From Nemertoderma westbladi (lineage: Eukaryota; Xenacoelomorpha; Nemertodermatida; Nemertodermatidae): DNA of 64,000 bases. The notes under the pieces were generated by a model that had not been told where the DNA came from, made no database searches, and saw only the letters and a list, made by a program, of their open reading frames with translations. Shown piece by piece: positions 1 through 10,509 of this stretch. A program made the translations under genes and the position numbers. Numbering within the stretch: the first letter of the stretch is position 1; each line of letters begins with the position of its first letter. Location of the stretch: contig JAUCBJ010007324.1 in assembly GCA_032718475.1 (NCBI GenBank), forward strand, positions 41,957 through 105,956, written 5' to 3'.

Positions 1-2395
1 GATATGTTGTTATATTGATTATTCTTCGCGATTTTATATTGAATTTGTTTAAATTGTATTGAATTTCTCTGATAATTATGTTCTGATTTTGTACCGTAAA
101 AACGTAACATAAACATATATGTATTAACCCTAATTGTGTTTTGCTTGTGTTGGTGATTTTGTGAATCAAAATGGTGGAATAAAGACACCCGGTGATCGAT
201 TCGGAATTCAAACCCGTTGTTTTAACACATGAGCGGCACATTCTCCGCCTAATAATGATAATTATGGAGTGAGGAGGTCGAGCTGTACCTACCGGCCGAC
301 TGCGGGAGCCACAGGACTACAGGATGGATTATATCATACAACATGAGTGAAACATAAGGGCAGTAAGTTGGACTGGGTAAGCCACAAGGGGAGGGGGGTT
401 TCATTAGGTTGATGTACACAATTCTATTAGGTTAACTGGTGCTTTAACTATTTTTCCTGTACTTGGGTTTGGGCCAAATTGAACCGGGATACCCCATCAC
501 AATAACCACACAGGCAGCACGGAAGTGCAAAAGGGGGAGTGTTGATATATTTGGTATCAGCGCTCATCGTTTTCACTTAGGTTTGGGTCTCATTTGGATA
601 CTAACATTCATTTCACTTCATCTTTATTTATTTTGACCTTTTGTTTGGGTTGAGTAAGCTTATATACCAAGTTTCAGCTACTAACAGCATTATTTTCAGT
701 CCAGCAGTAAATGTATTTGGGGTATTTAGATAGTGTTAATCATCTCTCACAATCATTAGTTTGACACTCTTACAGTTACTTTACAGAGTAGAAGTGAAAA
801 ATTAGAGAATATCTGCAAATTTATCCACGAGATAACCAGGTTTAGTATTGCGTTATAATTTCCTTCCTTTACTACCGTCGACAGCGGTGCGGTGTATAGA
901 AATATAGAGAATTTGTTATAGCGGGAAAATTTATGATAAATTGTGTTTATATTTTGTTTGTTTACAAATTGTACTCGATACAACCCTTACCTATCGGCAG
1001 TTTAGTTTGCAGTATATGTGGTGGATAAGGGGCCATCACGCTAGTAAATTGTTTTAATAAAGTTGATAATATTAGCAGGGATTCCTCACCAACTGGAGTT
1101 TCCTTGTTGATCTTTATATAGACCGGTTTATTGTTTTGCTTTCTTTCGAAACTGATACGTATTGCGATAATTTTGATTCGTATTCAACAGTGGTTATTAT
1201 GTTAATAAATCTGCAATGTGCTTTAGCGAAATCTTTTTAGCCAATTCTTAGCTGATTTGCGATGTAAAAAATTATAAATAAATCACAGAGTTGCTATAGC
1301 GCCGCCATTGAGTAAAGTTTCTATCGAGTTCGAAAGTTTGTATAGCCAAAAAGGGCTGCATTATAAGATTTAAATGAAATTAAAAATTTATATTTCGGTC
1401 GAAATTGTTAGGATAAATTTAGTGTAAATCTACCAGACAGCCACCTAATTCTCTAATACAACTTACAAGAACATCACTTTCATCACCACAACCAATCCGG
1501 GATCTGGGGACGTTTGACTTGGTACGCAAGTGAACTGATCATTGACGAGGTTGGGACGTGGGACGGCGTCCTTTAGCATCAATCACAGGTTGGTCGTAGT
1601 GTCGATAGGATTGTGCTTGTGGGATCTATAGTTTATTTGTGGCTGTTTGAAGGTTTGTTAAAATACTTATGCACAGTATTTGTGGCACTTGTGCATACAA
1701 AATAAATTTGGTGTTGTAATTTTTTAAGTACAATTTTAAATTACTTCCCTTTGTTGTATCTTATTGTCCCAGCATCCAGGGTCTCATAAAGTCGAGCCAA
1801 GGATATATTTTATGAAATAAAATAAAATAAGAAAATTGGAAATTAATTGAGTTGTGAAAGTTTGTTTTACCCCCATTCGATACGAAGGTAGTACCACTCT
1901 TCCCCTTTCCAACCGCGTTACTTTCGTCCCCGTACGATTAATATTAGCCGAGTTATAGCGGATCCCGCAAAGTCATTTTGTCCGTTTTTTCAACTTTGAC
2001 GGACATTTTCGGAAAAAAGGCGTGGTAATCTTTTTTGAAAAAAAAAACGAATTCACTAATTAATCCCTTCTATCGTATCCCGGCGTCGGCTAAGCAATAA
2101 CCTAGGGTTTTTTCGAGCCACTGTAGAGCGCCTTTCAACAAAATTTTAAAATTGTCGAAAAAATGACGGTTTTTTTGTCCGCCGTGTCCGTCGAAGGGTT
2201 AGATTTAATAATGTTAGAGTTGCTAATATCTTAGAATTCCGAGCCGCTCCCCTGGTGAGAAAATAAAAAAATTTGGTCAGTTCCTTCATCGAAAAGTCCC
2301 CCAGAATCCCAAGTTAACCTATATAGTTAGCGATGGCCTGCGGCTTTAGGAGCGGCCGCATTCACCTCCCTCATAGCGGCCGCGGCGGTGTTGCG
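1..2395. other. AT-rich DNA, no gene seen
   Basis: I see no supported gene, RNA or array here. Only short, stop-rich frames are present, none with a recognisable motif. The sequence is mixed AT-rich with short homopolymers. It may hold old transposon remains that I cannot name. Confidence 0.5.
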
Positions 2396-2411
2396 TCAAA
2401 TGGAGAAATAT

Positions 2412-2790
2412 TTATCCCACCAAGAATGGTGCAAGTGTGTCTCCCTGGAGGACGCCCCATAACACTTCAAATGGTTCTGTGTGACCGTCAACAGTAGACC
2501 TAAATGTTGTCGAACCATCGTATACTGATCTGAATTCTGCAACAATTTCATCAGGAATCCCATATAAAGAAAGTATGCTAAACATACGTGAGCGAGAGAC
2601 TGAATCAAAGGCCTTGAAGAAGTCAACAAAGATAACAGCCAGATGCCTGTCTTTCTTTTTTGATAACTCTTCAATTATCCTTCTATATAACGAGCGCAAT
2701 GATAGTTGTAATGAAGACAAGTCTGTGCTGACTAAACTCCTAAACCACAGAACGCAAAACGGAACCATCTCCCCAAGACATAATACGGCA
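2412..2790 (-). pseudogene. LINE reverse transcriptase fragment
   Basis: The minus strand encodes about 118 residues of a non-LTR retrotransposon reverse transcriptase. RT motif A is visible as FVDFFKAFDSV, including the first catalytic Asp, and motif B as GVLQGDTLAPF. There is no YADD/FADD motif C, no endonuclease and no C-terminal domain, so this is an isolated internal scrap. It resembles the RT at 4491-6074 in motif wording (FVDFKKAFD, GVLQGDTLAP) but differs at many residues, so it is a related but separate subfamily. The fragments at 55078-55214 and 58947-59120 are close DNA matches of the same subfamily. It is non-functional as it stands. Confidence is high for RT origin and low for the exact ends. 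Confidence 0.85.
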
Positions 2791-2819
2791 ATGAACCATG
2801 TCGTATCCAGAACCTAAAC

Positions 2820-4379
2820 AGAACCCCACAATAAGATCATATTGGCTATCGAATCTTTTGTCGAATTAATACCAATTTACGTAAATACTGGCGTTTTGTA
2901 ATCTTTTATTCACGGAATTGGCAAATTGTTCACTGCTGCCTTTTTTAAAGTACTGGTACACACACAAAGGGTTAATCTGAACCATAACGTGTGCCATAAC
3001 AAAATCATAGACAAAACCATACCGGTAGGCCTATCATTACCTGCACTGTGACCTTGAGAGATCTAAAGCCTTACAAGAATTATAACCATATCTTGAAACA
3101 GAACCCTTACATGAAACCATAACAACGATAACGCAAAACTGAATCATAACATTACTCTGGCCGTATTAAAACTATTTTACATTTAACCTGGCGATATGTA
3201 GACTTTTAATAACCACATTGGCAAATTGTTAACATATTTAGCATCTGGCGCAAGCCGAATATTTTATAACAAAATTGGCGTTTCATTACATGTTTGTAAA
3301 TATTACAAATTGAGACAAGTTGTTTGTTGTTTGTGTGCCAGAATATACTTAGTAGAAATGCGGTGAAAGGAAAAGCCGGCAAATAAATGTACTTGCCCCA
3401 TGTAAATTGTTGAGAAAACCTCCATCATTAAAATTGTCTGACCGCATAAAATAGCGTGCCTATCACTCATAGGACTCAGTAAATTCGAATTTTTCATAAC
3501 CGGTATACAGTATATAACGTTTCTGCAGCGTTCATTATTTTTAGAATTTGTTGTGCTATTAGACATGATATTACATTTTGTTGTGTTTATGTTTTGAAAC
3601 TATTATCTGGTTGTTTCTTGTTTCTTGTGAGGGGGGGGGGGGGGGTGGGGGGGGGGGGCTGGGGGGGAATTACCGATTTTATGGTTTAAGAAACATGACA
3701 TTCAAACAAGGGAAGGTAAAATAGTTATAGTCCGCTACATGTAGGGGAAGTCAGGTGTAATCTCATATATATATGTCATAAATAAACCCCTATCATTTAT
3801 ATTAAAAAAACGGTCATTAAAATTGAAAAAAAAACCATCATTAAAATTGTCTGATCGCATAATACAAACCTTTATCCTAACCTTAACATGAACCACATTA
3901 AAACCTTGCCATTATTACTTGTAGGGCGTACCTAGACATTCAACAGTCCGTCATACCATACAGCCATACCAATACTTGAATGCTGAAACGTGATTGGCGC
4001 AAGTTTTCGGTGCTGCTTCCCAGTGGATGTTTACTGGTCACACATATTTTCGTTTCATCAGCCGTTCCTTCCCCCTCTGGGGCTTCACTCCATTGTAATT
4101 AGAAATCACATTCTATGAATTCAATAGCTAAATTTGCAGTGAAAACATTGTCAAAGAGAGTGAAAATAATGTAGTTGATTGTTTAACGCCATTTCTATGG
4201 AAGGAGTTAAAATAATGTTTAATTTATTGGTTTTACAGTATTATATTATTAGCTTCACAATTTTTTCATTTATGGCGCATTTCCTACTAATCCCTTATTA
4301 GAAAATTCATTTTAATCATAATTTGTTAATTCGTCATTTTTTATATTTATTGCGCATTGTTAAGTGCGATCTGAACCAA
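2820..4379. other. Degenerate AT-rich DNA with a poly-G tract
   Basis: No gene is supported. Two loosely similar segments (about 2880-2935 and 3187-3238) share the words ttggcaaattgtt and a preceding cttttatt/cttttaat, and between them the word aaccataac recurs, so this is probably a decayed repeat. Positions 3424-3445 and 3836-3857 share ccatcattaaaattgtctga. A run of almost pure G lies at about 3631-3668. Confidence 0.4.
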
Positions 4380-4490
4380 TATCATATATAAGAAAGGCGT
4401 ATTCGCCTCAATAATATTATCCTCAATAAAATATATTTTGGAATAGGTTTAAATACAACGATGTTCCACGCGGTGATACTACTACTACTA

Positions 4491-6074
4491 CTAGGTCGAG
4501 CGAACTCGGACAGTGTAAATGAGATCCTTCCAGGCTTCCCGATTCTCCATAGTTGTCGCAATTTCGTTTCTCCCAAGTTCAGTATCCCTTTCAAGTTGAT
4601 CTATATATGTTATGGCTGGTCGTCCACGACTACGCTTTCCATGAGTCGGTTGCCAGAAAAGTAGATCTGGTATGACCTCGTCTTTACTTCGCCAGCAGTG
4701 CCCACTGAATCTTAATCTGCGTTCACGGAGGGTGGTTGATACAGGTGGTATTGTACCATAAAGCTCGGCGTTTGTCATGTGTTGTCTCCAGCTGATGTTT
4801 AGGGCTGCCCTTAGTAGTCTTGTGTAGCAACCATCAATTCGTTGTTCAAGTGATTTAGTCAGTGTCCAGGTCTCACCCCCGTATAAAAATACACTTTCCA
4901 CTGTGGCTCGAAAGAACTTAGTCTTCAGGTGCCTGGAGAGATCTGATTTCCAGATGGTATCCATTTTTGATAGAGCTACCCAAGCCTTTGCTTTCCTAAC
5001 TTCTATGTCCTTTTTGCTACTCTCTATCCATGATCCAAGGTACTGGAAGTCATCGACCTTCCTTAGTTGATTATTATCAATGGTTGTCAAGTTTCCATCA
5101 ACATTAAAGGTCATGAATTCGGTCTTGGTAGCATTTATATGCAATCCAACCTCCTTAGCAGCCCTCTCCACTTTATTTAGCAGAAGCTGTGCATCTGCTA
5201 GCGTATTAGAGAGCAGGGCGATGTCATCCGCAAAGTCGGTGTCTGTGACTGTAGTTGCCGGATATCTACTACTTCTGCGTTCTTGAAGTGTGAATCCCAG
5301 ATCTTCACCCTTTGTGGCCGTCCTCATTGCGTAATCCAGCACAATTACAAATAGTAATGGTGCTAAGGTGTCACCTTGCAGTACGCCAGCCAGGATTGCG
5401 AAAAACTCAGTTTCACCATCTGGTGTGAGTACCTGCGCTTCTGTGTCACAATATAACAATCCAATGCCAGCAACAATTACTTCTGGTATTCCATAAGCTC
5501 TTAGGATTTCAAGCATTTTACCTCTATAGATGGAGTCGAATGCCTTCTTGAAGTCCACAAAAGTCATGACTGCGGGGAGATTCTTTGACTTAATTCCTTC
5601 AATCAGTCTCCGTAGTGCAAGTATCTGAGCTATTGTTGATCTACTTGGTCGAAATCCGTTTTGGCTCTTACGCAGTAGTTTCTCTATGTGAGGCCTAATC
5701 CTATATAGAATCATTTTATTGTATATTTTGGCAGCTACCACAAGCAGACAGATCCCACGATAGTTTGTGGGTATGCCGAGGTCTCCTTTCTTGGGGAGAG
5801 GCTTTAGTTGACCTTTAGTCCAAATTGGTGGTGGCTTTTCCCCTTTTAACATCCGGTTGCAAACATTCAATAATGGTCTATTTAGCACTCCGGTTTTCCA
5901 TACCTCCGCTGGGATTTTATCTAATCCACTCGCTTTATTATTGGACATGCTTTTAATGCTTCTTTGGAGTTCGGCAGGTGTGAAGTCCCCTGTTTCTATA
6001 GGTAGTGTCTTGTCATATATTTTCCTTGTAGGGCTGACCTCGATGTTTGGTGGCTGCCCAAGCTGCCCACGCAT
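4491..6074 (-). CDS. LINE reverse transcriptase (RTE-like), 5'-truncated
   Basis: A 527-residue frame encodes the reverse transcriptase and C-terminal part of a non-LTR retrotransposon. Visible RT blocks: NKASGLDKIPAEVW (about 46-59), QNGFRPSRST (138-147), motif A FVDFKKAFD with the first catalytic Asp (172-180), motif B LQGDTLAP (232-239) and motif C FADD (281-284). A typical C-terminal stretch follows, with WTLTKSLE (403-410), NAELYG (435-440), RRLRFSGH (452-459) and a GRP..TY..QLE..T segment. No apurinic endonuclease lies upstream, so the copy is 5'-truncated, as is common for LINEs; the first ATG is arbitrary. The RT frame itself is uninterrupted, suggesting a fairly young insertion. Just past the C terminus, at about 4478-4493, a short (ACT)n run may be the 3' end of the element. 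Clade assignment to RTE-like is from motif wording only. Residues 435-451 are the source of the 49-bp satellite at 10.5-14.2 kb. Confidence 0.9.
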   Translation of the reverse strand: MRGQLGQPPNIEVSPTRKIYDKTLPIETGDFTPAELQRSIKSMSNNKASGLDKIPAEVWKTGVLNRPLLNVCNRMLKGEKPPPIWTKGQLKPLPKKGDLGIPTNYRGICLLVVAAKIYNKMILYRIRPHIEKLLRKSQNGFRPSRSTIAQILALRRLIEGIKSKNLPAVMTFVDFKKAFDSIYRGKMLEILRAYGIPEVIVAGIGLLYCDTEAQVLTPDGETEFFAILAGVLQGDTLAPLLFVIVLDYAMRTATKGEDLGFTLQERRSSRYPATTVTDTDFADDIALLSNTLADAQLLLNKVERAAKEVGLHINATKTEFMTFNVDGNLTTIDNNQLRKVDDFQYLGSWIESSKKDIEVRKAKAWVALSKMDTIWKSDLSRHLKTKFFRATVESVFLYGGETWTLTKSLEQRIDGCYTRLLRAALNISWRQHMTNAELYGTIPPVSTTLRERRLRFSGHCWRSKDEVIPDLLFWQPTHGKRSRGRPAITYIDQLERDTELGRNEIATTMENREAWKDLIYTVRVRST

Positions 6075-6229
6075 TGATGGAAGAGAATAATTGACATAAT
6101 GACCCTAATTAAAGAGTTATCTTTCTAAAAAAAAATAATATAGTATGTATAGGCCGAAACAAAGGAAAGTAGCGAGAAACAGAAGTACAAAAATGAAGAA
6201 TCTATTAATTATATCTCAACGAATTTCCT

Positions 6230-6530
6230 TGAAATAGATCGAACATCGAACTTGATGAATGGCTCACGGACAATAAACTCTCCTTGAATCTAAAGAAAAC
6301 AGAATACATTATCGTGGACAATCGCAATTCAAATACAATAATTCCGGATGTGAGCCTTCATTCAACTCCATGAACTAAAACTACGGCATCAAAATTTCTA
6401 CGAATCTACATAGACAATAAAATAAACTGGAAAATTCGCTGCAACCATGTATTAGCAAAAATATCAAAATTATCCGGGATCTTCTTTAAACTGAGACACA
6501 TTCTACCTCTGGACATCGTAGTATCCCTCG
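6230..6530 (+). pseudogene. LINE reverse transcriptase fragment (jockey/CR1-like)
   Basis: On the plus strand a decayed frame reads LDEWLTDNKLSLNLKKTEYI, the stretch that follows the YADD motif in jockey/CR1-type reverse transcriptases. The frame is then broken by stops and shifts, but further words of that region can still be followed to about 6530. It abuts the inverted repeat starting near 6526. It is a relic; the exact family is not determined. Confidence 0.7.
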
Positions 6531-6830
6531 TTGTTAGTGAGTGAGGTGTCCAAGGTCCCCATAATGGAGGCCGCATTTCCAACCATGATGGCAACAGCCA
6601 GTCTCTACAAGAGGAAGCGGTGGGATCGGGGTTCCTTGGTAACAGAGTGGAGTCTTGCCCTGATTTCCTTCAGGAACTCGGATGTTTCAGGGCCGGGGCG
6701 GCCCAAGGTCTCGTAGGCTACTTGGGGGAAGAGGTAGCCCTGGTCCATGAGTTCCTGGTACTTGTGGATCTTTAGAGTTTCCACTTCCTCTGCAGTGCGC
6801 CTCCGGCGGATAGCGTCTGGGCGAGGTGGC
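6529..6830 (-). pseudogene. Retroelement C-terminal tail relic
   Basis: Read on the minus strand from about 6830, the peptide runs RRRTAEEVETLKIHKYQ, then YETLGRPGPETSEFLKEI, RLHSVTKEPRS and FLL, an in-frame TAG at about 6605, then RLAVAIMVGNAASIMGTL. This ETLG...FL.E...RL...EPR...FL.QRL.VAI..GNA pattern is what I know as the last part of RT-bearing mobile-element proteins that are abundant in corals and molluscs. The TAG sits where that family has Gln. The same peptide tail is encoded again on the opposite strand at about 7060-7185, so two tail relics face each other. Confidence 0.65.
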
Positions 6831-6971
6831 TGGGCGACAGTGGGTCCTCCACCGTCGCGTCCCACACAAGGCGAGGTGGCTGGGCGCCAGTGGGTCCTCC
6901 ACCGTCGCGTCCCACACAAGGCGAGGTGGCTGGGCGCCAGTGGCTCCTCCATCGTCGCGTCCCACACAAGG
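6822..6971. repeat. 50-bp tandem repeat, 3 copies
   Basis: Three near-identical 50-bp units sit head to tail; each contains gcgaggtggctgggcg and ccgtcgcgtcccacacaag. The copies differ at single bases (for example gacag/gccag and ccacc/ccatc). It lies in the loop of the inverted repeat. Open frames here are a product of the GC-rich unit and are not supported as genes. Confidence 0.9.
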
Positions 6972-7059
6972 CTTATTATTCTTATTACTCTTATTATTTT
7001 ATATCTATAATTTTGTTATATTCTATATTTGTCTTCCTCTCGAACAGTTGCCCCCGCTC

Positions 7060-7185
7060 TTACCGCTTCCTTCTGCCGAGACCGGTGTTGCCCTCCTGGT
7101 CGGAAATGCGGCCTCCATTATGGGGACCATGGACCCCTCACTCACTAACAACAAGGGACTCTACGGGGTGGTCTATGGTCCCTAG
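7060..7185 (+). pseudogene. Second retroelement C-terminal tail relic
   Basis: The plus strand reads ALLVGNAASIMGTMDPSLTN and continues NKGLYGVVYGP to a stop at 7183-7185. It matches the peptide encoded on the minus strand at 6529-6600 (VGNAASIMGTLDTSLTNN). This copy keeps the natural-looking end of the protein. It forms the right arm of the inverted repeat. Confidence 0.6.
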
Positions 7186-7187
7186 TA

Positions 7188-7300
7188 CCCCCCCCCCCCC
7201 CTCCCTCCCCAATGAAACAGACAAACTTACACCCCACCCCCCCCCCCCCCCCTCCCCAATGAAACAGACTAACTTACACCCCACCCACCCCTCCCCATAG
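7188..7300. repeat. Duplicated C-rich segment
   Basis: Two copies of a segment of about 55-60 bp, each with a poly-C run followed by ctccccaatgaaacagac and aacttacacccc. The poly-C runs make the exact copy length uncertain. Confidence 0.75.
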
Positions 7301-7406
7301 CTTTCTTATATTAATATGTTATTAATATTTACATAATTTCTTTATTATGACTGAATATAAATAACTGGGACACAATCCAATTAAATCACATCAATTAAAC
7401 CGAATA

Positions 7407-8210
7407 ATTACAAATAATTAATATAAAGGAATAGGGTTAGCTCATAATAATGATCCTTCAATAAATACAAATAATTAATATAAAGGAATAGAGTTAGCTC
7501 ACAATAATGATCCTTCAATAAATACAAATAATTAATATAAAGGAATAGGGTTAGCTCACAATAATGATCCTTCAATAAATACAAATAATTAATATAAAGG
7601 AATAGGGTTAGCTCACAATAATGATCCTTCAATAAATACAAATAATTAATATAAAGGAATAGGGTTAGCTCACAATAATGATCCTTCAATAAATACAAAT
7701 AATTAATATAAAGGAATAGGGTTAGCTCACAATAATGATCCTTCAATAAATACAAATAATTAATATAAAGGAATAGGGTTAGCTCAAAATAATGATCCTT
7801 CAATAAATACAAATAATTAATATAAAGGAATAGGGTTAGCTCACAATAATGATCATTTAATAATTACAAATAATTAATATAAAGGAATAGGGTTAGCCTA
7901 CAATAATGATCCTTCAATAAATACAAATAATTAATATAAAAGAATAGGGTTAGCTCACAATAATGATCCTTCAATAAATACAAATAATTAATATAAAGGA
8001 ATAGGGTTAGCTTACAATAATGATCCTTCAATAAATACAAATAATTAATATAAAGGAATAGGGTTAGCTCACAATAATGATCCTTCAATAAATACAAATA
8101 ATTAATATAAAGGAATAGGGTTAGCTCACAATAATGATCCTTCAATAAATACAAATAATTAATATAAAGGAATAGGGTTAGCTCACAATAATGATCCTTC
8201 AATAATTACA
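7407..8210. repeat. 57-bp tandem array, about 14 copies
   Basis: AT-rich unit of 57 bp with the recognisable words ggaatagggttagctcac, aataatgatccttcaat and aaataattaatataaag. Units are very similar; one near 7849 has gatcattt instead of gatccttc and breaks the long minus-strand frame. 57 is a multiple of three and the unit lacks stops in one minus frame, which explains two apparent ORFs; they are not genes. The array ends sharply in unrelated sequence at about 8210. Confidence 0.95.
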
Positions 8211-9672
8211 ACAGCTGAAAATCTGATTTGGTTTCATGTCAGTGTTCCATATAGGAATGTAAGTATATAGAGAAGGAACCCTGTGTATCCAATACAGACC
8301 CCCCTGGGTTTACTGAACAAGTCTGTAACCAATCCACTGATCGCTGTAATTAATGCTAAATATATCCTTTATAAGGATATAAATAGCTGAACTGGTGATT
8401 TTGGATGCAGAATGGAGTGCGATTGTCCAAACAGAGTTGATAGTTTAGTAACACGGACGGACGTACAATGACATAGGGTTGTCGGGTAACTTTAGGGAAA
8501 CCACAACCAGCCACAGTGGGACCGAGATAATTAGAATAGATTAGATAAACATATAACATTATAGTAGTTCTGAATGGGAACCAACTCCGTTACACTCATT
8601 GTAAACCAATGTTTTATTGGTTAAAGAACCGATTGGTTAATAATATAACCAATGGGAACCTCTGAGTAATAATTAAAACGTTTTATTAGTGGATGGACCA
8701 GGTTTGTATCTACCAAAGGGACGTAGCAGATACACAGGTATTACTCGAATACTCAATACAGATAATATGGGAATAAAATCGAACAAAAACTAATTAAAAT
8801 GAAAATCAATTGAGGGAAATTTATATCATTTATGTATTTATATCTGATATAAATTAATTATTTTAGATCTAATTTTAGCGAAAATTGCGAGCTCTCCCTA
8901 TGCAAAATAATTAAATCTTTATTATTATTTATAATATTAAATAAAGTTATAAAATTCCCATAATATAAATTATTACATAAACCTATTTATAATACTGGCC
9001 CTCAACATCAATACTATTAAATATTTTCGGTAACTGAATATAATATTCTGTAAGATACGGGATTGAACTGGTGTTATTCAATCAATTGATCTGATCTTCT
9101 TTTGAATACTTAGGAGAGTTTGAGTTTAGAACATCGGAACTACTGTCTGTCTGTAGGGTTGGATTACTTTATTGGGATGTTATTTGTTAATTTGTTGATT
9201 TGTTATAATTAAGTTTCTCTTCTCTGATATTCCAATATTATATATATAATAATCTGCTTCTGTTTTCTTATATTCCAAATGGCATCTTGTTTGGTTTGCG
9301 ATTATTCTGTAAATATAGGAATTAAATAGGTCCATAAAATTTGCATATTATTGAAACTTTTTTTTATGTTACATTTCTTTATATAATATTTAATTTATTT
9401 CGAATATGCACCAAACAATACCCCCCACCAACAGACAACATGTATTAATTGACCAAGTAGAAAAGGGCGGGAAATTTAAAACTATCAGTATGATAGGCCC
9501 TAGTGATATAAGGCGGGAAATTTAAAACGATTTCAACATTGAAACTATTTCAATGCAACTAAATAGTACAGTAATAATTTTAAGGAGCATTTCTAACATT
9601 CTAAAAGGAGAAATTTCTTCCTGACTGAAAACCAAAATTAGTTCTAGAGGCCTTTGGACTCAATGTACTCAC

Positions 9673-9822
9673 CTTAATATATCGAAGATTCAACTCCTTA
9701 AATAAATCGGATTGTTGGTCTAGTTGGAATATAAGATATGTTGCCGAAATCTCAATGTTAAATAATAATCTGTCAGAGTTGAACTGAAGTTGTTGATTTA
9801 GAAGTCAAGAGTTGATACTTGT
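9673..9822 (-). other. Exon-like unit with splice signals, non-coding
   Basis: On the minus strand a pyrimidine-rich acceptor ttgctattttccag ends at 9823 and a consensus donor AAG|gtgagta starts at 9672, enclosing 150 nt. All three frames of the unit contain stops, so it cannot be an internal coding exon as it stands. It could be an exon of a non-coding RNA, a UTR exon, or a decayed exon. Confidence 0.3.
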
Positions 9823-10033
9823 CTGGAAAATAGCAAAACGGAAATGATTTCGTATAAAAATTGATTAGCTTATCTAATAATTAATTTTTAACGAATTCGT
9901 TTATTTAATTTTTCACTCACCAAAATGTAAAATAATCGTAATTTTTATCTTAAGTATTTCTCTAAGTTCTAAACAGAGACATTATTAGTGAATAATGGTT
10001 CTGGGGTTGGTTATTCAACTCAATGTAACTCAC

Positions 10034-10125
10034 CGACGACATATCGAAGCTTGTCTTACTGGATCTTTCGGAGATTTTGAGCTAATTTCATTGAGTTGTA
10101 GATTTGGAAACCTTCTAGATAATTG
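10034..10125 (-). other. Second exon-like unit with splice signals
   Basis: On the minus strand an acceptor gttatatttcag ends at 10126 and a donor TCG|gtgagtt starts at 10033, enclosing 92 nt. One frame is open and reads LSRRFPNLQLNEISSKSPKD near its start. Like the unit at 9673-9822 it begins ACAA after the acceptor and its donor is followed by the same acattgag-like words, so the two look like diverged copies. Confidence 0.3.
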
Positions 10126-10509
10126 TCTGAAATATAACAAAAATGAAATATTATGATTTCATAACTTTAATTAGCTCATCTAACAGGTTAGTTTAACAAA
10201 CTCTGTGCAACAAATTATTAAACACTTAGTCTGTTGTTGTTATTTAATAGCAAAAACCAATACCGGTACCATTATAGAGGTAGGACAAGTAACTAAGTCA
10301 TTGTATATGTTATGCCCGACTGCTATACTTACTTTAGTATTTATTTAGTTAGTGGCGACCAACTGGGTTTCTTCATTGAATTCACAAATTGTGTTTCTTT
10401 TTGCGGCAGACTTAATCTATAAATAAATTAGGGATAATAAATGTCTAAATGGCAGTTTAACGGAAAATTAAATCATTAGCTAAACATCAGCTGGAGAAAA
10501 CAAACTAAC

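Larger units (their letters stand above)
6526..7165. repeat. Inverted repeat with arms of about 110 bp
   Basis: The left arm (about 6526-6635) and the right arm (about 7045-7165) are reverse complements with some mismatches. Both carry gttagtgagtgagg, ggtccccataatggaggccg and gaagcggt in matching order. The loop holds the 50-bp triplicate at 6822-6971 and AT-rich filler. The arms are coding relics (see 6529-6830 and 7060-7185), so this may be an inverted duplication of a retroelement 3' end rather than a classical TIR transposon. Confidence 0.75.
8211..10509. other. AT-rich spacer without a gene; exon-like units near the end
   Basis: No reading frame of note. 8600-8665 repeats the word accaatg/ttggtta in both orientations. 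Between about 9655 and 10430 there are segments bounded by convincing minus-strand splice signals (listed separately), but none has an open frame throughout. Confidence 0.4.

Noticed and set aside
7408-8202. Minus-strand frames with KDHYCELTLFLYINYL repeats
   Set aside because: By-product of the 57-bp AT-rich repeat; interrupted by a single variant unit and lacking any other coding evidence.
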